DNA of 64,000 bases from Thermoactinospora rubra. GTDB lineage: Bacteria > Actinomycetota > Actinomycetes > Streptosporangiales > Streptosporangiaceae. The notes below the pieces were generated by a model that saw nothing but the letters and a program-made list of their open reading frames with translations, had not been told where the DNA came from and did not search any database. The DNA lies in contig NZ_MSZZ01000022.1 in NCBI RefSeq assembly GCF_002093975.1, positions 144,478 through 208,477 of the forward strand, in the 5' to 3' direction. The position numbers were made by a program, and so were the translations under genes. Positions 49,891 through 58,413 of this stretch are shown piece after piece; within the stretch, counting starts at the first letter, position 1; each line of letters starts with the position of its first letter.

Positions 49891-51237
49891 GTGATATCGC
49901 TGGAGGAACTGCGGGACGAGGTCGCCGCCGGACGGGTCGACACCGTGCTGCTCGGGCTCGCCGACATGCAGGGCAGGTTGCAGGGCAAGCGGCTGTCGGC
50001 GCGGTACTTCCTCGACGAGGTCGTCACGCACGGCTCGGAGGGGTGCAACTACCTCCTGGCGGTCGACGTGGACATGAACACCGTGGGCGGGTACGCCATG
50101 TCGTCGTGGGAGCGCGGCTACGGCGACTTCATGATGAAGCCCGACCTGTCGACGCTGCGGCGCGTGCCCTGGCAGGACGGCACGGCCATGCTCATGGCCG
50201 ACCTGACCTGGGAGGACGGGTCCGACGTCGTCGCCTCCCCCCGGCAGATCCTCAAGCGGCAGCTCGCCCGGCTGGCCGAGCGGGACCTGGCCGCCTACGT
50301 CGGCACGGAGCTGGAGTTCGTCGTCTACAACGACAGCTACGAGGAGGCGTGGCGGCGTGGGTACCGCGACCTGACCCCCGCGAACCTGTACAACGTGGAC
50401 TACTCGCTCCTCGGGACGGCCCGCATCGAGCCCCTGCTCAGGCGCATCCGCCTGGCGATGGAGGGGGCGGGGATGTACGTCGAGTCGGCCAAGGGCGAGT
50501 GCAACCTCGGGCAGCACGAGATCGCGTTCCGGTACGACGAGGCGTTGCGCACGTGCGACAACCACGTGATCTACAAGAACGGGGCCAAGGAGATCGCCGC
50601 CCAGGAGGGCAAATCGATCACCTTCATGGCCAAGCCGAACCAGCGCGAGGGCAACTCCTGCCACATCCACATCAGCCTGCGGTCGGCCGACGGGCGGCCG
50701 GTCATGGCCGGGGAGGAGCCGCACGGGCTGTCGCGGCTGGGCGCGCACTTCATCGCGGGGCAGCTCGCCTGCCTGCGGGAGCTCACGTTGCTCTACGCGC
50801 CGAACATCAACTCCTACAAGCGGTTCGTGCCCGGGAGCTTCGCGCCGACGGCCGTCAAGTGGGGCGTCGACAACCGCACGTGCGCGCTGCGGCTGGTGGG
50901 GCACGGGCCGTCGTTGCGCGTGGAGAACCGGGTGCCGGGCGGCGACGTGAACCCGTACCTGGCCGTCGCGGCGCTCATCGCCGCGGGGCTGCACGGGATC
51001 GACAACGAGCTGCCGCTGGAGGAGGCGTTCACCGGGAACGCCTACGCCTCGGGAGCCGAGACGGTCCCGCACACGCTCCGGGACGCGCTGGCGCTGTTCG
51101 AGGGGTCGAAGCTGGCCAGGGAGACCTTCGGCGACGAGGTGGTCGAGCATTACGCGAACAACGCCCGGGTGGAGCTGGCGGCCTTCGACTCGGCCGTGAC
51201 GGACTGGGAGCTGTTCCGGGGATTCGAGAGGCTGTGA
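49891..51237 (+). CDS. Glutamine synthetase-like gamma-glutamyl-amine ligase
   Basis: A 448-aa member of the glutamine synthetase superfamily. Metal and ATP motifs are present (GTELEFVVYN; ESAKGECNLGQHEI; NQREGNSCHIHIS; NSYKRFVPGSFAP; NRTCALRLVG; RVENRVPGGDVNPYLAVAALIAAG). The N-terminal loop that supplies the ammonium-binding Asp in true glutamine synthetases reads MQGRLQGKRLSARYF, without it. This fits the GlnA3/GlnA4/PuuA group, which ligates glutamate to polyamines, ethanolamine or other amines. Neighbouring aldehyde dehydrogenase and hydrolase genes support amine catabolism. GTG start. Confidence 0.9.
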   Translation: MISLEELRDEVAAGRVDTVLLGLADMQGRLQGKRLSARYFLDEVVTHGSEGCNYLLAVDVDMNTVGGYAMSSWERGYGDFMMKPDLSTLRRVPWQDGTAMLMADLTWEDGSDVVASPRQILKRQLARLAERDLAAYVGTELEFVVYNDSYEEAWRRGYRDLTPANLYNVDYSLLGTARIEPLLRRIRLAMEGAGMYVESAKGECNLGQHEIAFRYDEALRTCDNHVIYKNGAKEIAAQEGKSITFMAKPNQREGNSCHIHISLRSADGRPVMAGEEPHGLSRLGAHFIAGQLACLRELTLLYAPNINSYKRFVPGSFAPTAVKWGVDNRTCALRLVGHGPSLRVENRVPGGDVNPYLAVAALIAAGLHGIDNELPLEEAFTGNAYASGAETVPHTLRDALALFEGSKLARETFGDEVVEHYANNARVELAAFDSAVTDWELFRGFERL

Positions 51238-51331
51238 GCGTGCCCCTACCTCCCCCTTGGTCCTCAGCCACCCGCCTGCCCGTACCCACGGGCCGGCGGG
51301 GTAGGAGCACAGTGAGCATCGAGAGGGAAAG

Positions 51332-52675
51332 ATGAAGATCGTAAATCCGGCGACCGAAGACGTGATCGCCGAGGTGGAGCCGGTCGACGCGGCCGAGGTC
51401 GACCGCGCGGTGGAGCGTGCCAGGCGCGCCTACGCGACCTGGCGCGACGTGGCCCCCGGCGAGCGTGCCAGGCTGCTGAGGCGCTTCGCCGCCCAGGTCG
51501 AGGAGCACGCCGGCGAGCTGGCCGCCCTCGAGGTCGCCAACGCCGGGCACACGATCGGCAACGCCCGCTGGGAGGCCGGCAACGTCCGCGACGTCCTGAC
51601 CTTCTACTCCGGCGCCCCCGAGCGCAACCACGGCAAGCAGATCCCGGTCCCCGGCGGCGTGGACGTCACCTTCCAGGAGCCGCTGGGCGTGGTGGGCGTG
51701 ATCGTCCCGTGGAACTTCCCCATGGTGATCATGATGTGGGGGGTCGCCCCCGCCCTCGCCGCGGGCAACACGGTGATCGTCAAGCCGGCCGAATGGACCC
51801 CGCTGACCGCGCTGAGGCTGGCGGAGCTGGCCCTGGCGGCGGGCCTCCCCGAGGGGGTGCTCCAGGTCCTGCCTGGGGCAGGGGAGGTCGCGGGGGCCCG
51901 GCTGGTGGAGCACCCGGACGTGGCCAAGATCGTGTTCACCGGCTCCACCGAGGTCGGCAAGGAGATCGCCGCCAAGTGCGCGAACAGCATCAAGCGCCTG
52001 ACCCTTGAGCTAGGCGGCAAATCCGCAAATATCGTATTTGCCGACTCCGATCTCGATAAAGCCGCGAAAACCGCCCCCTACGCCGTCTTCGACAACGCCG
52101 GCCAGGACTGCTGCGCCCGCTCCAGGATCCTCGTCGAGCACACCGTCTACGACGACTTCCTGGTACGGCTCGCGCAAGCCGTACAGAACGTCAAGGTCGG
52201 CGACCCCCTCGACGAGAGCACCGAGATGGGCCCGCTCATCAGCGCCGAGCACCTGGAGCGCGTGCGGGGCTTCGTCGACCGCGAGCCGTACGTCCAGGGC
52301 TCCTGCCCGTCCGGCAAGGGCTACTGGTTCCCCCCGACGGTCCTGACCTCGCAGGTCACGGACCGTGCGTTCACCGAGGAGATCTTCGGTCCCGTCGTGT
52401 CGGTGGTCCCGTTCCGCGACGAGGCGCACGCCGTCGAGATCGCCAACGACACCCGCTACGGCCTGTCGGGCTCGATCTGGACCAGGGACGTCGGCCGGGC
52501 GCTGCGCGTGGCCCGCGCGGTCGAGTCGGGCAACCTGAGCGTGAACTCCCACTCCAGCGTCCGCTACTGGACGCCCTTCGGCGGCTTCAAGCAGTCCGGC
52601 CTGGGCCGCGAGCTGGGGCCCGACGCGCTGGCCGCGTTCACGGAAACCAAGAACGTCTTCATCTCAACGGAGTAG
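51332..52675 (+). CDS. NAD(P)-dependent aldehyde dehydrogenase
   Basis: A 447-aa aldehyde dehydrogenase: oxyanion Asn in VPWNFPM, GSTEVG cofactor turn, Glu226 in LELGGKS, and catalytic Cys260 in GQDCCARSR. It is about 30 residues shorter than most homologues, with a shortened loop near GFVDREPYVQGSCPSGKGYWFPP, as in a known actinomycete subgroup. Expected to oxidise gamma-glutamyl-amino-aldehydes to acids (PuuC-like). Codons 225-250 use AAA, GTA, TTT, AAT and CTA, unlike the rest of the gene. Confidence 0.92.
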   Translation: MKIVNPATEDVIAEVEPVDAAEVDRAVERARRAYATWRDVAPGERARLLRRFAAQVEEHAGELAALEVANAGHTIGNARWEAGNVRDVLTFYSGAPERNHGKQIPVPGGVDVTFQEPLGVVGVIVPWNFPMVIMMWGVAPALAAGNTVIVKPAEWTPLTALRLAELALAAGLPEGVLQVLPGAGEVAGARLVEHPDVAKIVFTGSTEVGKEIAAKCANSIKRLTLELGGKSANIVFADSDLDKAAKTAPYAVFDNAGQDCCARSRILVEHTVYDDFLVRLAQAVQNVKVGDPLDESTEMGPLISAEHLERVRGFVDREPYVQGSCPSGKGYWFPPTVLTSQVTDRAFTEEIFGPVVSVVPFRDEAHAVEIANDTRYGLSGSIWTRDVGRALRVARAVESGNLSVNSHSSVRYWTPFGGFKQSGLGRELGPDALAAFTETKNVFISTE

Positions 52676-52679
52676 TCAT

Positions 52680-53444
52680 ATGCAGCGTTTGCAGGACCGC
52701 GTGGCCGTGATCACCGGCGCGGGCAGCGGGATCGGCCTGGCCACGGCGCACCGCTTCGCCGAGGAGGGCGCCCGCGTCGTGTGCGCCGACGTCGACGAGG
52801 AGAGCGGCGCCAAGGTGGCGGGCGACGTCGGCGGCATCTTCGTCAAGGCCGACGTCACCAGCGAGGACGACGTCAGGAGGATGTACCAGACGGCGTACGA
52901 CACCTACGGCAGCGTCGACATCGCGTTCAACAACGCGGGCATCTCCCCGCCCGACGACGACTCGATCCTGGAGACCGGCATCGAGGCCTGGCGCCGGGTG
53001 CAGGAGGTCAACCTGACGAGCGTGTACCTGTGCTGCAAGCACGTCATCCCCTACATGCAGCGCCAGGGCAAGGGCTCGATCATCAACACGGCCAGCTTCG
53101 TGGCGGTCATGGGCTCGGCGACGAGCCAGATCTCCTACACGGCCTCCAAGGGCGGAGTGCTGGCCATGTCGCGCGAGCTCGGCGTGCAGTTCGCCCGCCA
53201 GGGCATCCGCGTCAACGCCCTGTGCCCGGGCCCGGTGAACACGCCGCTGCTGCAGGAGCTGTTCGCCAAGGACCCCGAGCGGGCGCAGCGGCGGCTGGTG
53301 CACATCCCGCTGGGGCGCTTCGCCGAGGCCAGTGAGATCGCGGCGGCGGTGGCGTTCCTGGCCTCCGACGACGCCGGCTTCATCACGGCCTCCCAGTTCC
53401 TCGTCGACGGGGGGATCTCCGGTGCCTACGTCACGCCGCTCTAG
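52680..53444 (+). CDS. SDR family oxidoreductase
   Basis: A 254-aa classical SDR: TGAGSGIGLATA cofactor motif, Asp in CADVDE suggesting NAD preference, NNAG, catalytic Ser in INTASFVAV, YTASKGG and PGPVNTPLL. It sits four bases after the aldehyde dehydrogenase and overlaps the hydrolase gene, so it acts in the same pathway. There is no PuuB-type flavin oxidase in the cluster. This enzyme may supply the aldehyde from a gamma-glutamyl amino-alcohol. Confidence 0.9.
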   Translation: MQRLQDRVAVITGAGSGIGLATAHRFAEEGARVVCADVDEESGAKVAGDVGGIFVKADVTSEDDVRRMYQTAYDTYGSVDIAFNNAGISPPDDDSILETGIEAWRRVQEVNLTSVYLCCKHVIPYMQRQGKGSIINTASFVAVMGSATSQISYTASKGGVLAMSRELGVQFARQGIRVNALCPGPVNTPLLQELFAKDPERAQRRLVHIPLGRFAEASEIAAAVAFLASDDAGFITASQFLVDGGISGAYVTPL

Positions 53445-54123
53445 GCCGCTCATCGGCATCACCTGCTACGTGGAGCCCGCCCGGTTCACGGTGTGGGACA
53501 TGCCGGCCGCGCTGCTGCCGTACCGGTACGTCGACATGGTGATCAGGGCGGGCGGCCAGCCGGTGCTCATCCCCCCGGCCGGGGACCCCCGCGAGGTGGT
53601 GCGGCGGCTGGACGGGCTGATCCTGGCCGGAGGCGGCGACATCGACCCCGCCCGGTACGGCCAGGCCCCGCACGAGCGGATCAGCCACATCAGGCCCTTC
53701 CGCGACGAGGCGGAGTTCGCCGTGCTGGAGGAGGCGCTGGAGGCCGGGCTGCCGAGCCTGGGCATCTGCCGGGGCCTGCAGGTGCTCAACGTCGCCATGG
53801 GCGGCACGCTCCACCAGCACCTGCCCGACGTCGTCGGCCACGAGGGCCACTCCCCCGCCCCCGGCCGGTACGGCAGGCTGCCCGTCAAGACGGTCCCGGG
53901 CACGGCGCTGGCGGGCGTCCTGGGTGAGGGCGAGACGGTCCCGCACTACCACCACCAGGCGATCGACCGGCTCGCGCCGGGCCTGACGGTGTCGGCCCAC
54001 GCCGAGGACGGCACGATCGAGGCCGTGGAGCTGGACGGGCGGCCCTTCGCCCTGGCCGTGCAGTGGCATCCGGAGGCCGGGGAGGACTGCCTGCTGTTCG
54101 AGGCACTGGTGGGGGCCTGCTGA
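53422..54123 (+). CDS. Gamma-glutamyl amide hydrolase (PuuD-like class I amidotransferase fold)
   Basis: A 233-aa peptidase C26/GATase1 protein. Nucleophile Cys116 (LGICRGLQVLNVAMGG) and the His216-Glu218 pair (VQWHPE) are in place; the opening RPLIGITCYVEPARFTVWDMPAALLPYRYVDMV is typical of gamma-glutamyl-gamma-aminobutyrate hydrolases. Starts at a GTG 23 bases inside the SDR gene. It would release glutamate and the oxidised acid at the end of the pathway. Confidence 0.92.
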   Translation: MPTSRRSRPLIGITCYVEPARFTVWDMPAALLPYRYVDMVIRAGGQPVLIPPAGDPREVVRRLDGLILAGGGDIDPARYGQAPHERISHIRPFRDEAEFAVLEEALEAGLPSLGICRGLQVLNVAMGGTLHQHLPDVVGHEGHSPAPGRYGRLPVKTVPGTALAGVLGEGETVPHYHHQAIDRLAPGLTVSAHAEDGTIEAVELDGRPFALAVQWHPEAGEDCLLFEALVGAC

Positions 54124-54174
54124 CCTGAAGAATTGGGCCTTAATGGAAAGCTTCTTTACAAATAAACTCGCGGT

Positions 54175-55116
54175 GTGGAGCTCGAGGTCCGTCATCTGAG
54201 GGTGCTGCGCGCCATCGCCGACACCGGGAGCATCTCCAAGGCGGCCGCGACCATGGGCATGTCCCAGCCGGCCGTGGCCGCCCAGCTGCGCCGCATCGAG
54301 CGGATGTTCGGCGGCCGGCTGTTCGACAGGGGCCACGACGGGGCCCGCCCCACCCCGCTGGGCGACTGGCTGCTGGCGCGCTCCCGGCCGCTGCTGCCCG
54401 CCTTCGACGAGCTGGAGCGCAGCGCCAGGCGCTACGCCAGGGACTCGGCGCAGATCCGGGTGGCCTGCGCGCTGACCCGCCTGGCCGGCATGCTGGCCAG
54501 GAGCCTGCACCGCCTGCTGCCCGGGGCCGACATCACGCTGCGCACCGAGGAGTCCACCGAGGTCATCCCCGGCCTGCTGGCCTCGGCGCGGATCGAGCTG
54601 GGCAGCCTGGACGAGTACCCCGGCCACGAGCTGACCGCCCCGCCGGGGACCACCTACGTCCGCGTGGCCACCGAGCCGATCTTCGTGGGCCTCGCGCCGG
54701 GGCATCCGCTGGCCGCATGCGAGGAGGTCGACCTCGCCGACCTGTCCGAGGAGGACTGGGCGCAGCCGTGCGTGATCGACGCCGCGCCGCGCGAGCACTT
54801 CTGGCGCGTGTGCGCCGAGCACGGCTTCACCCCGCGTGTGGCCTACGGGGTGACCGTGGACGTGGCGCTGGAGCTCATCTCCGAGGGCAGGTGCGTGGGG
54901 CTGTTCCAGGCCAGCGGCCCGGTGCGGGAGGGGATCGCGATCCGCCCGCTGAAGGGCTCGCCACTGCGCTTCGGCCACGTGCTGGGCTGGACCGACCAGG
55001 GGCCGATCGCGCCGCACGCCCACGACCTGGTGGAGGCGGTGACCAAGACCTACTGGGCCGAGGCCAGGCGCAACCCCGACTATCACGCCTGGTTGCAGCG
55101 CCACGAGCCGTTATAG
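54175..55116 (+). CDS. LysR family transcriptional regulator
   Basis: A 313-aa regulator: winged helix (LRVLRAIADTGSISKAAATMGMSQPAVAAQLRRIERMFGGRLFDR, residues about 8-55) and a LysR substrate-binding domain. The GTG at 54175 follows a short AT-rich region (54124-54174) that contains the promoter. It is read in the same direction as the amine cluster, 51 bases after it, and is a second candidate regulator. Its target is not evident. Confidence 0.88.
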   Translation: MELEVRHLRVLRAIADTGSISKAAATMGMSQPAVAAQLRRIERMFGGRLFDRGHDGARPTPLGDWLLARSRPLLPAFDELERSARRYARDSAQIRVACALTRLAGMLARSLHRLLPGADITLRTEESTEVIPGLLASARIELGSLDEYPGHELTAPPGTTYVRVATEPIFVGLAPGHPLAACEEVDLADLSEEDWAQPCVIDAAPREHFWRVCAEHGFTPRVAYGVTVDVALELISEGRCVGLFQASGPVREGIAIRPLKGSPLRFGHVLGWTDQGPIAPHAHDLVEAVTKTYWAEARRNPDYHAWLQRHEPL

Positions 55117-55230
55117 CGCGCCATTATGACAACTCGTTGGGTTACGCGCGCCTGACCCGACGGTGTGCACTGGGGTCACCCGAGCCGGCCCGGGCTCCGC
55201 CGTACCACCCCCCACAAGGAGCCAACCCCA

Positions 55231-58200
55231 GTGAACCCCAAACTCAGGTTGGGGGCTGCCGCCGTGCTCGCGCTCGCCTTAACCCTCACGGGCGCGACCA
55301 GCGTGCGGGCCAGCACCGACCCGCCCAGGGAACCCAGGGAAACCGCCCTTTCCACCGCCCACAGCGCCATCCTGGCCAACGCCGCGACGCTGTTCGCCGC
55401 CGAGCAGGACGACTTCCGCCTCGCCTCGGCGGTCACCGGCCTGCGCGGCATGCAGTACCTGACCTACACCCGCACCCACAAGGGCCTGCCCGTCTACGGC
55501 GGCGACGTCGTGGTCGCCACCGACTCCACCGGCCAGGTCGTCACCACGGTCACCACCGGCCAGCGGGCCGTCATCGAGGTGCCCGACGCGGCACGGGTGA
55601 CCGCCGCGTCCGCCGCTGCGACGGCCCGCGCCCGGCTGGCCAGGCCCACCAGCGTGAGCGAGCCCGTGCTGCTCGTCCACGCGGCGACCGAGCGGCCCCG
55701 GCTGGCCTGGGAGGTCGTCGTCACCAGCGCCAAGCCCAGCCGCCTGCACGTCTACGTGGACGCCGTGACCGGCGCGGTCGTCGACGAGTGGGACGAGGTC
55801 AGGGCCGGGATCGGCCACAGCCACTACAACGGCGACCCCGTCCAGATCGACACCACGCCCGGCTACTCGATGGTCGACCCCAACCGCCGCGGCCTGCAGT
55901 GCGGCGGCCAGAGCGGCGCCGCCTACACCGGCCCCGACGACAACTGGGGCAACGGCGGCGCGACCGACCTGGAGACCGCGTGCGTGGACGTGCTCTTCGC
56001 GGCCCAGCGCCAGTGGAGCATGCTCAGCGAGTGGCTCGGCCGCAACGGCATGAACGGCCAGGGCGGCGGCTATCCCGCCCGGGTCGGCCTCAACCAGGCC
56101 AACGCCTTCTGGAACGGCTCCTACACCAACTTCGGCCACAATGGCCAGTCCGGCGCGGGACGCAAGAACCTGGTGCCGATGGACGTGGTGGGCCACGAGT
56201 ACGGCCACGCCATCTTCCAGACCTCCGGCAGCGGCGGCTCGGGCAGCGGCAACGAGACCGGCGGGCTGAACGAGTCCACCGGCGACATCTTCGGCGCCCT
56301 GCTGGAGGCCTACGTCAACCACCCGAGCGGCGACACGCCCGACTACCTCGTGGGCGAGATGGCGCGGCTGGGCGGCAGCCACATCCGCAACATGGCCAAC
56401 CCCGCCGAGAAGGGCCACCCGAACTGCTACACCGGCACCTTCCCCGAGGTCCACGCGGGGGCGGGGCCCCAGAACCACTGGTTCGTGCTGGTCGCCGAGG
56501 GCACCAGGATCAGCAGCCGGTGCGACGGCGGTCCGGCGATCACCGGCATCGGCATCCGCAAGGCCGGGCAGATCTTCCAGACCGCGCTGAACACCAAGAC
56601 CATCCCGTGGACCCACGGCAAGGCGCGGGTGGCGACGCTGCAGGCCGCCAAGACGCTCTTCCCCGGCAGCTGCGCCGAGTTCGACGTGGTCAGGAACGCC
56701 TGGAACGGCGTCAGCGTGCCCGCCCAGCCGGGCGAGCCGACCTGCCAGCCGCAGGGCAACGACTTCACCGTCGCCCTCGACCCGGCCTCCCGCACGGTCC
56801 AGCCGGGCCAGAGCGCCACCACCACGGTGCGGACCACCGTGACCAGCGGCTCGGCCCAGTCGATCACCCTGCGGACGGCGGGCACCCTGCCGGCCGGGGT
56901 GACCGCCACGTTCGACCCGCCGGCCATCACCGCGGGACAGACCTCCACGCTGACCCTGACCACGACATCGGGCACTCCGGCGGGCACGCACGCGGTCAGG
57001 GTCGTCGCCGACGGCGCCGACGTCGACAAGGAGGCCGCGTTCTCCCTGGTGGTCGGCGGGTCCGACCCCGGCACGCCGGACATCCCGGTGGCCGGCGTCA
57101 CCGCCCACCTGAACCAGCTGCAGACCATCGCCAACGGCAACGGCGGCAACCGCGCCTCGGCCAGGCCGGGCCACACCGCGTCGCTGAACTACATCAAGGG
57201 CAGGCTCGACGCGGCCGGCTTCTCCACCCGGGTGCAGACCTTCACCTACAACGGAGCCACGCACAGCAACCTCATCGCCGACTGGCCGGGCGGTCCCGCG
57301 GGCCAGGTCGTCATGCTGGGCGCGCACCTCGACAGCGTCACCGCAGGCCCCGGCATCAACGACAACGGCTCGGGCTCCGCGGCCCTGCTGGAGATCGCGC
57401 TGACGCTGGCCGCCCGCAACCCGACGCTGTCCAAGCACGTGCGCTTCGCCTGGTGGGGCGCCGAGGAGCTGGGCCTGCGCGGGTCGCAGCACTACGTGTC
57501 GAGCGGCGGCACGGCGGGCGTGGAGGCGTACCTCAACTTCGACATGACCGCCTCGCGCAACGCCGGGTACTTCGTCTACGACGACGACCCCGCGCTGCAG
57601 CGCCTGTTCAACGAGTACTTCGCCACCATCGGCGTGCCGACGGAGGCCGACCTGGTCGGCGACGGCCGCAGCGACCACGCCCCGTTCAAGAACGCGGGCG
57701 TGCGGGTGAGCGGCCTGTTCACCGGCGCGGGCGAGACCAAGTCCGCCGCCCAGGCGGCCAAGTGGGGCGGTACGGCGGGCCAGCCGTTCGACCCCTGCTA
57801 CCACTCCGCCTGCGACACCTACCCGGCCAACGTCAACACCACGGCGCTGGACCGCAACGCCGACGCCGCGGCGTACGTGCTGTGGAAGCTGGCCGTGAGC
57901 GGCTCGACCCCGGCCGACGACTACCTGATGACGGTGACCCCGTCGTCGGCGTCGGTCCAGCCGGGCCAGTCGGTCACCGCGACCGTGGGCACGCAGGTCA
58001 CCTCAGGTAATGCCCAGCAGGTGACGCTGAGCGCGAGCGGCGCGCCCGCGGGCGTGACGGTGAGCTTCAACCCGCAGACGATCACCTCGGGCCAGTCCTC
58101 GACGGTCACGATCGCCGTGGGATCGTCCGTCACCCCGGGCACCTACCAGATCAGCCTCAACGGCGACGGCGCCTCGGCCGACCGGTCGGCGGCCTTCTCG

Positions 58201-58365
58201 CTCACCGTCGGCGGCGGAGGCGAGACGACGTGGGCGCCCTACACCGCCTACGCGGTGGGCGACGTCGTCACCTACCAGGGCGTGAGGTACCGGTGCCTGC
58301 AGGCGCACACCTCGTTGCCCAGTTGGGAGCCGCCCAACACCCCGGCCCTCTGGCAGCGGCTCTAG
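55231..58365 (+). CDS. Secreted double metallopeptidase: M4 (thermolysin-like) plus M28 aminopeptidase with carbohydrate-binding module
   Basis: A 1044-aa extracellular enzyme. Signal peptide to about residue 28; FTP/PepSY-type propeptide (about 30-190); M4 domain with HEYGH (322-326) and Glu348 in NESTGD; a ~95-residue beta-sandwich (about 508-610); an M28 aminopeptidase domain with His699, Asp711, Glu745-Glu746, Asp771 and His816; a second copy of the sandwich (about 900-990); and a C-terminal CBM5/12-type module (WAPYTAYAVGDVVTYQG to ALWQRL). Start GTG follows AAGGAG. Codon 17, in the signal peptide, is TTA. Joining endo- and aminopeptidase activities in one chain is unusual. Confidence 0.9.
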   Translation: MNPKLRLGAAAVLALALTLTGATSVRASTDPPREPRETALSTAHSAILANAATLFAAEQDDFRLASAVTGLRGMQYLTYTRTHKGLPVYGGDVVVATDSTGQVVTTVTTGQRAVIEVPDAARVTAASAAATARARLARPTSVSEPVLLVHAATERPRLAWEVVVTSAKPSRLHVYVDAVTGAVVDEWDEVRAGIGHSHYNGDPVQIDTTPGYSMVDPNRRGLQCGGQSGAAYTGPDDNWGNGGATDLETACVDVLFAAQRQWSMLSEWLGRNGMNGQGGGYPARVGLNQANAFWNGSYTNFGHNGQSGAGRKNLVPMDVVGHEYGHAIFQTSGSGGSGSGNETGGLNESTGDIFGALLEAYVNHPSGDTPDYLVGEMARLGGSHIRNMANPAEKGHPNCYTGTFPEVHAGAGPQNHWFVLVAEGTRISSRCDGGPAITGIGIRKAGQIFQTALNTKTIPWTHGKARVATLQAAKTLFPGSCAEFDVVRNAWNGVSVPAQPGEPTCQPQGNDFTVALDPASRTVQPGQSATTTVRTTVTSGSAQSITLRTAGTLPAGVTATFDPPAITAGQTSTLTLTTTSGTPAGTHAVRVVADGADVDKEAAFSLVVGGSDPGTPDIPVAGVTAHLNQLQTIANGNGGNRASARPGHTASLNYIKGRLDAAGFSTRVQTFTYNGATHSNLIADWPGGPAGQVVMLGAHLDSVTAGPGINDNGSGSAALLEIALTLAARNPTLSKHVRFAWWGAEELGLRGSQHYVSSGGTAGVEAYLNFDMTASRNAGYFVYDDDPALQRLFNEYFATIGVPTEADLVGDGRSDHAPFKNAGVRVSGLFTGAGETKSAAQAAKWGGTAGQPFDPCYHSACDTYPANVNTTALDRNADAAAYVLWKLAVSGSTPADDYLMTVTPSSASVQPGQSVTATVGTQVTSGNAQQVTLSASGAPAGVTVSFNPQTITSGQSSTVTIAVGSSVTPGTYQISLNGDGASADRSAAFSLTVGGGGETTWAPYTAYAVGDVVTYQGVRYRCLQAHTSLPSWEPPNTPALWQRL

Positions 58366-58370
58366 GTAAC

Positions 58371-58408
58371 GCCGCGTGGCCACGGCTGGGGAGTGGTGGC
58401 CACGCGGC
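58371..58408. terminator. Strong hairpin between convergent peptidase and lipoprotein genes
   Basis: GCCGCGTGGCCAC (58371-58383) and GTGGCCACGCGGC (58396-58408), a perfect 13-bp stem with a 12-base loop, five bases after one stop and five before the other: a bidirectional terminator. Confidence 0.75.
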
Positions 58409-58413
58409 CCCCG

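Noticed and set aside
49891..51237. Primary glutamine synthetase glnA
   Set aside because: The ammonium-binding loop residues are not conserved and the neighbours are amine-catabolic genes.
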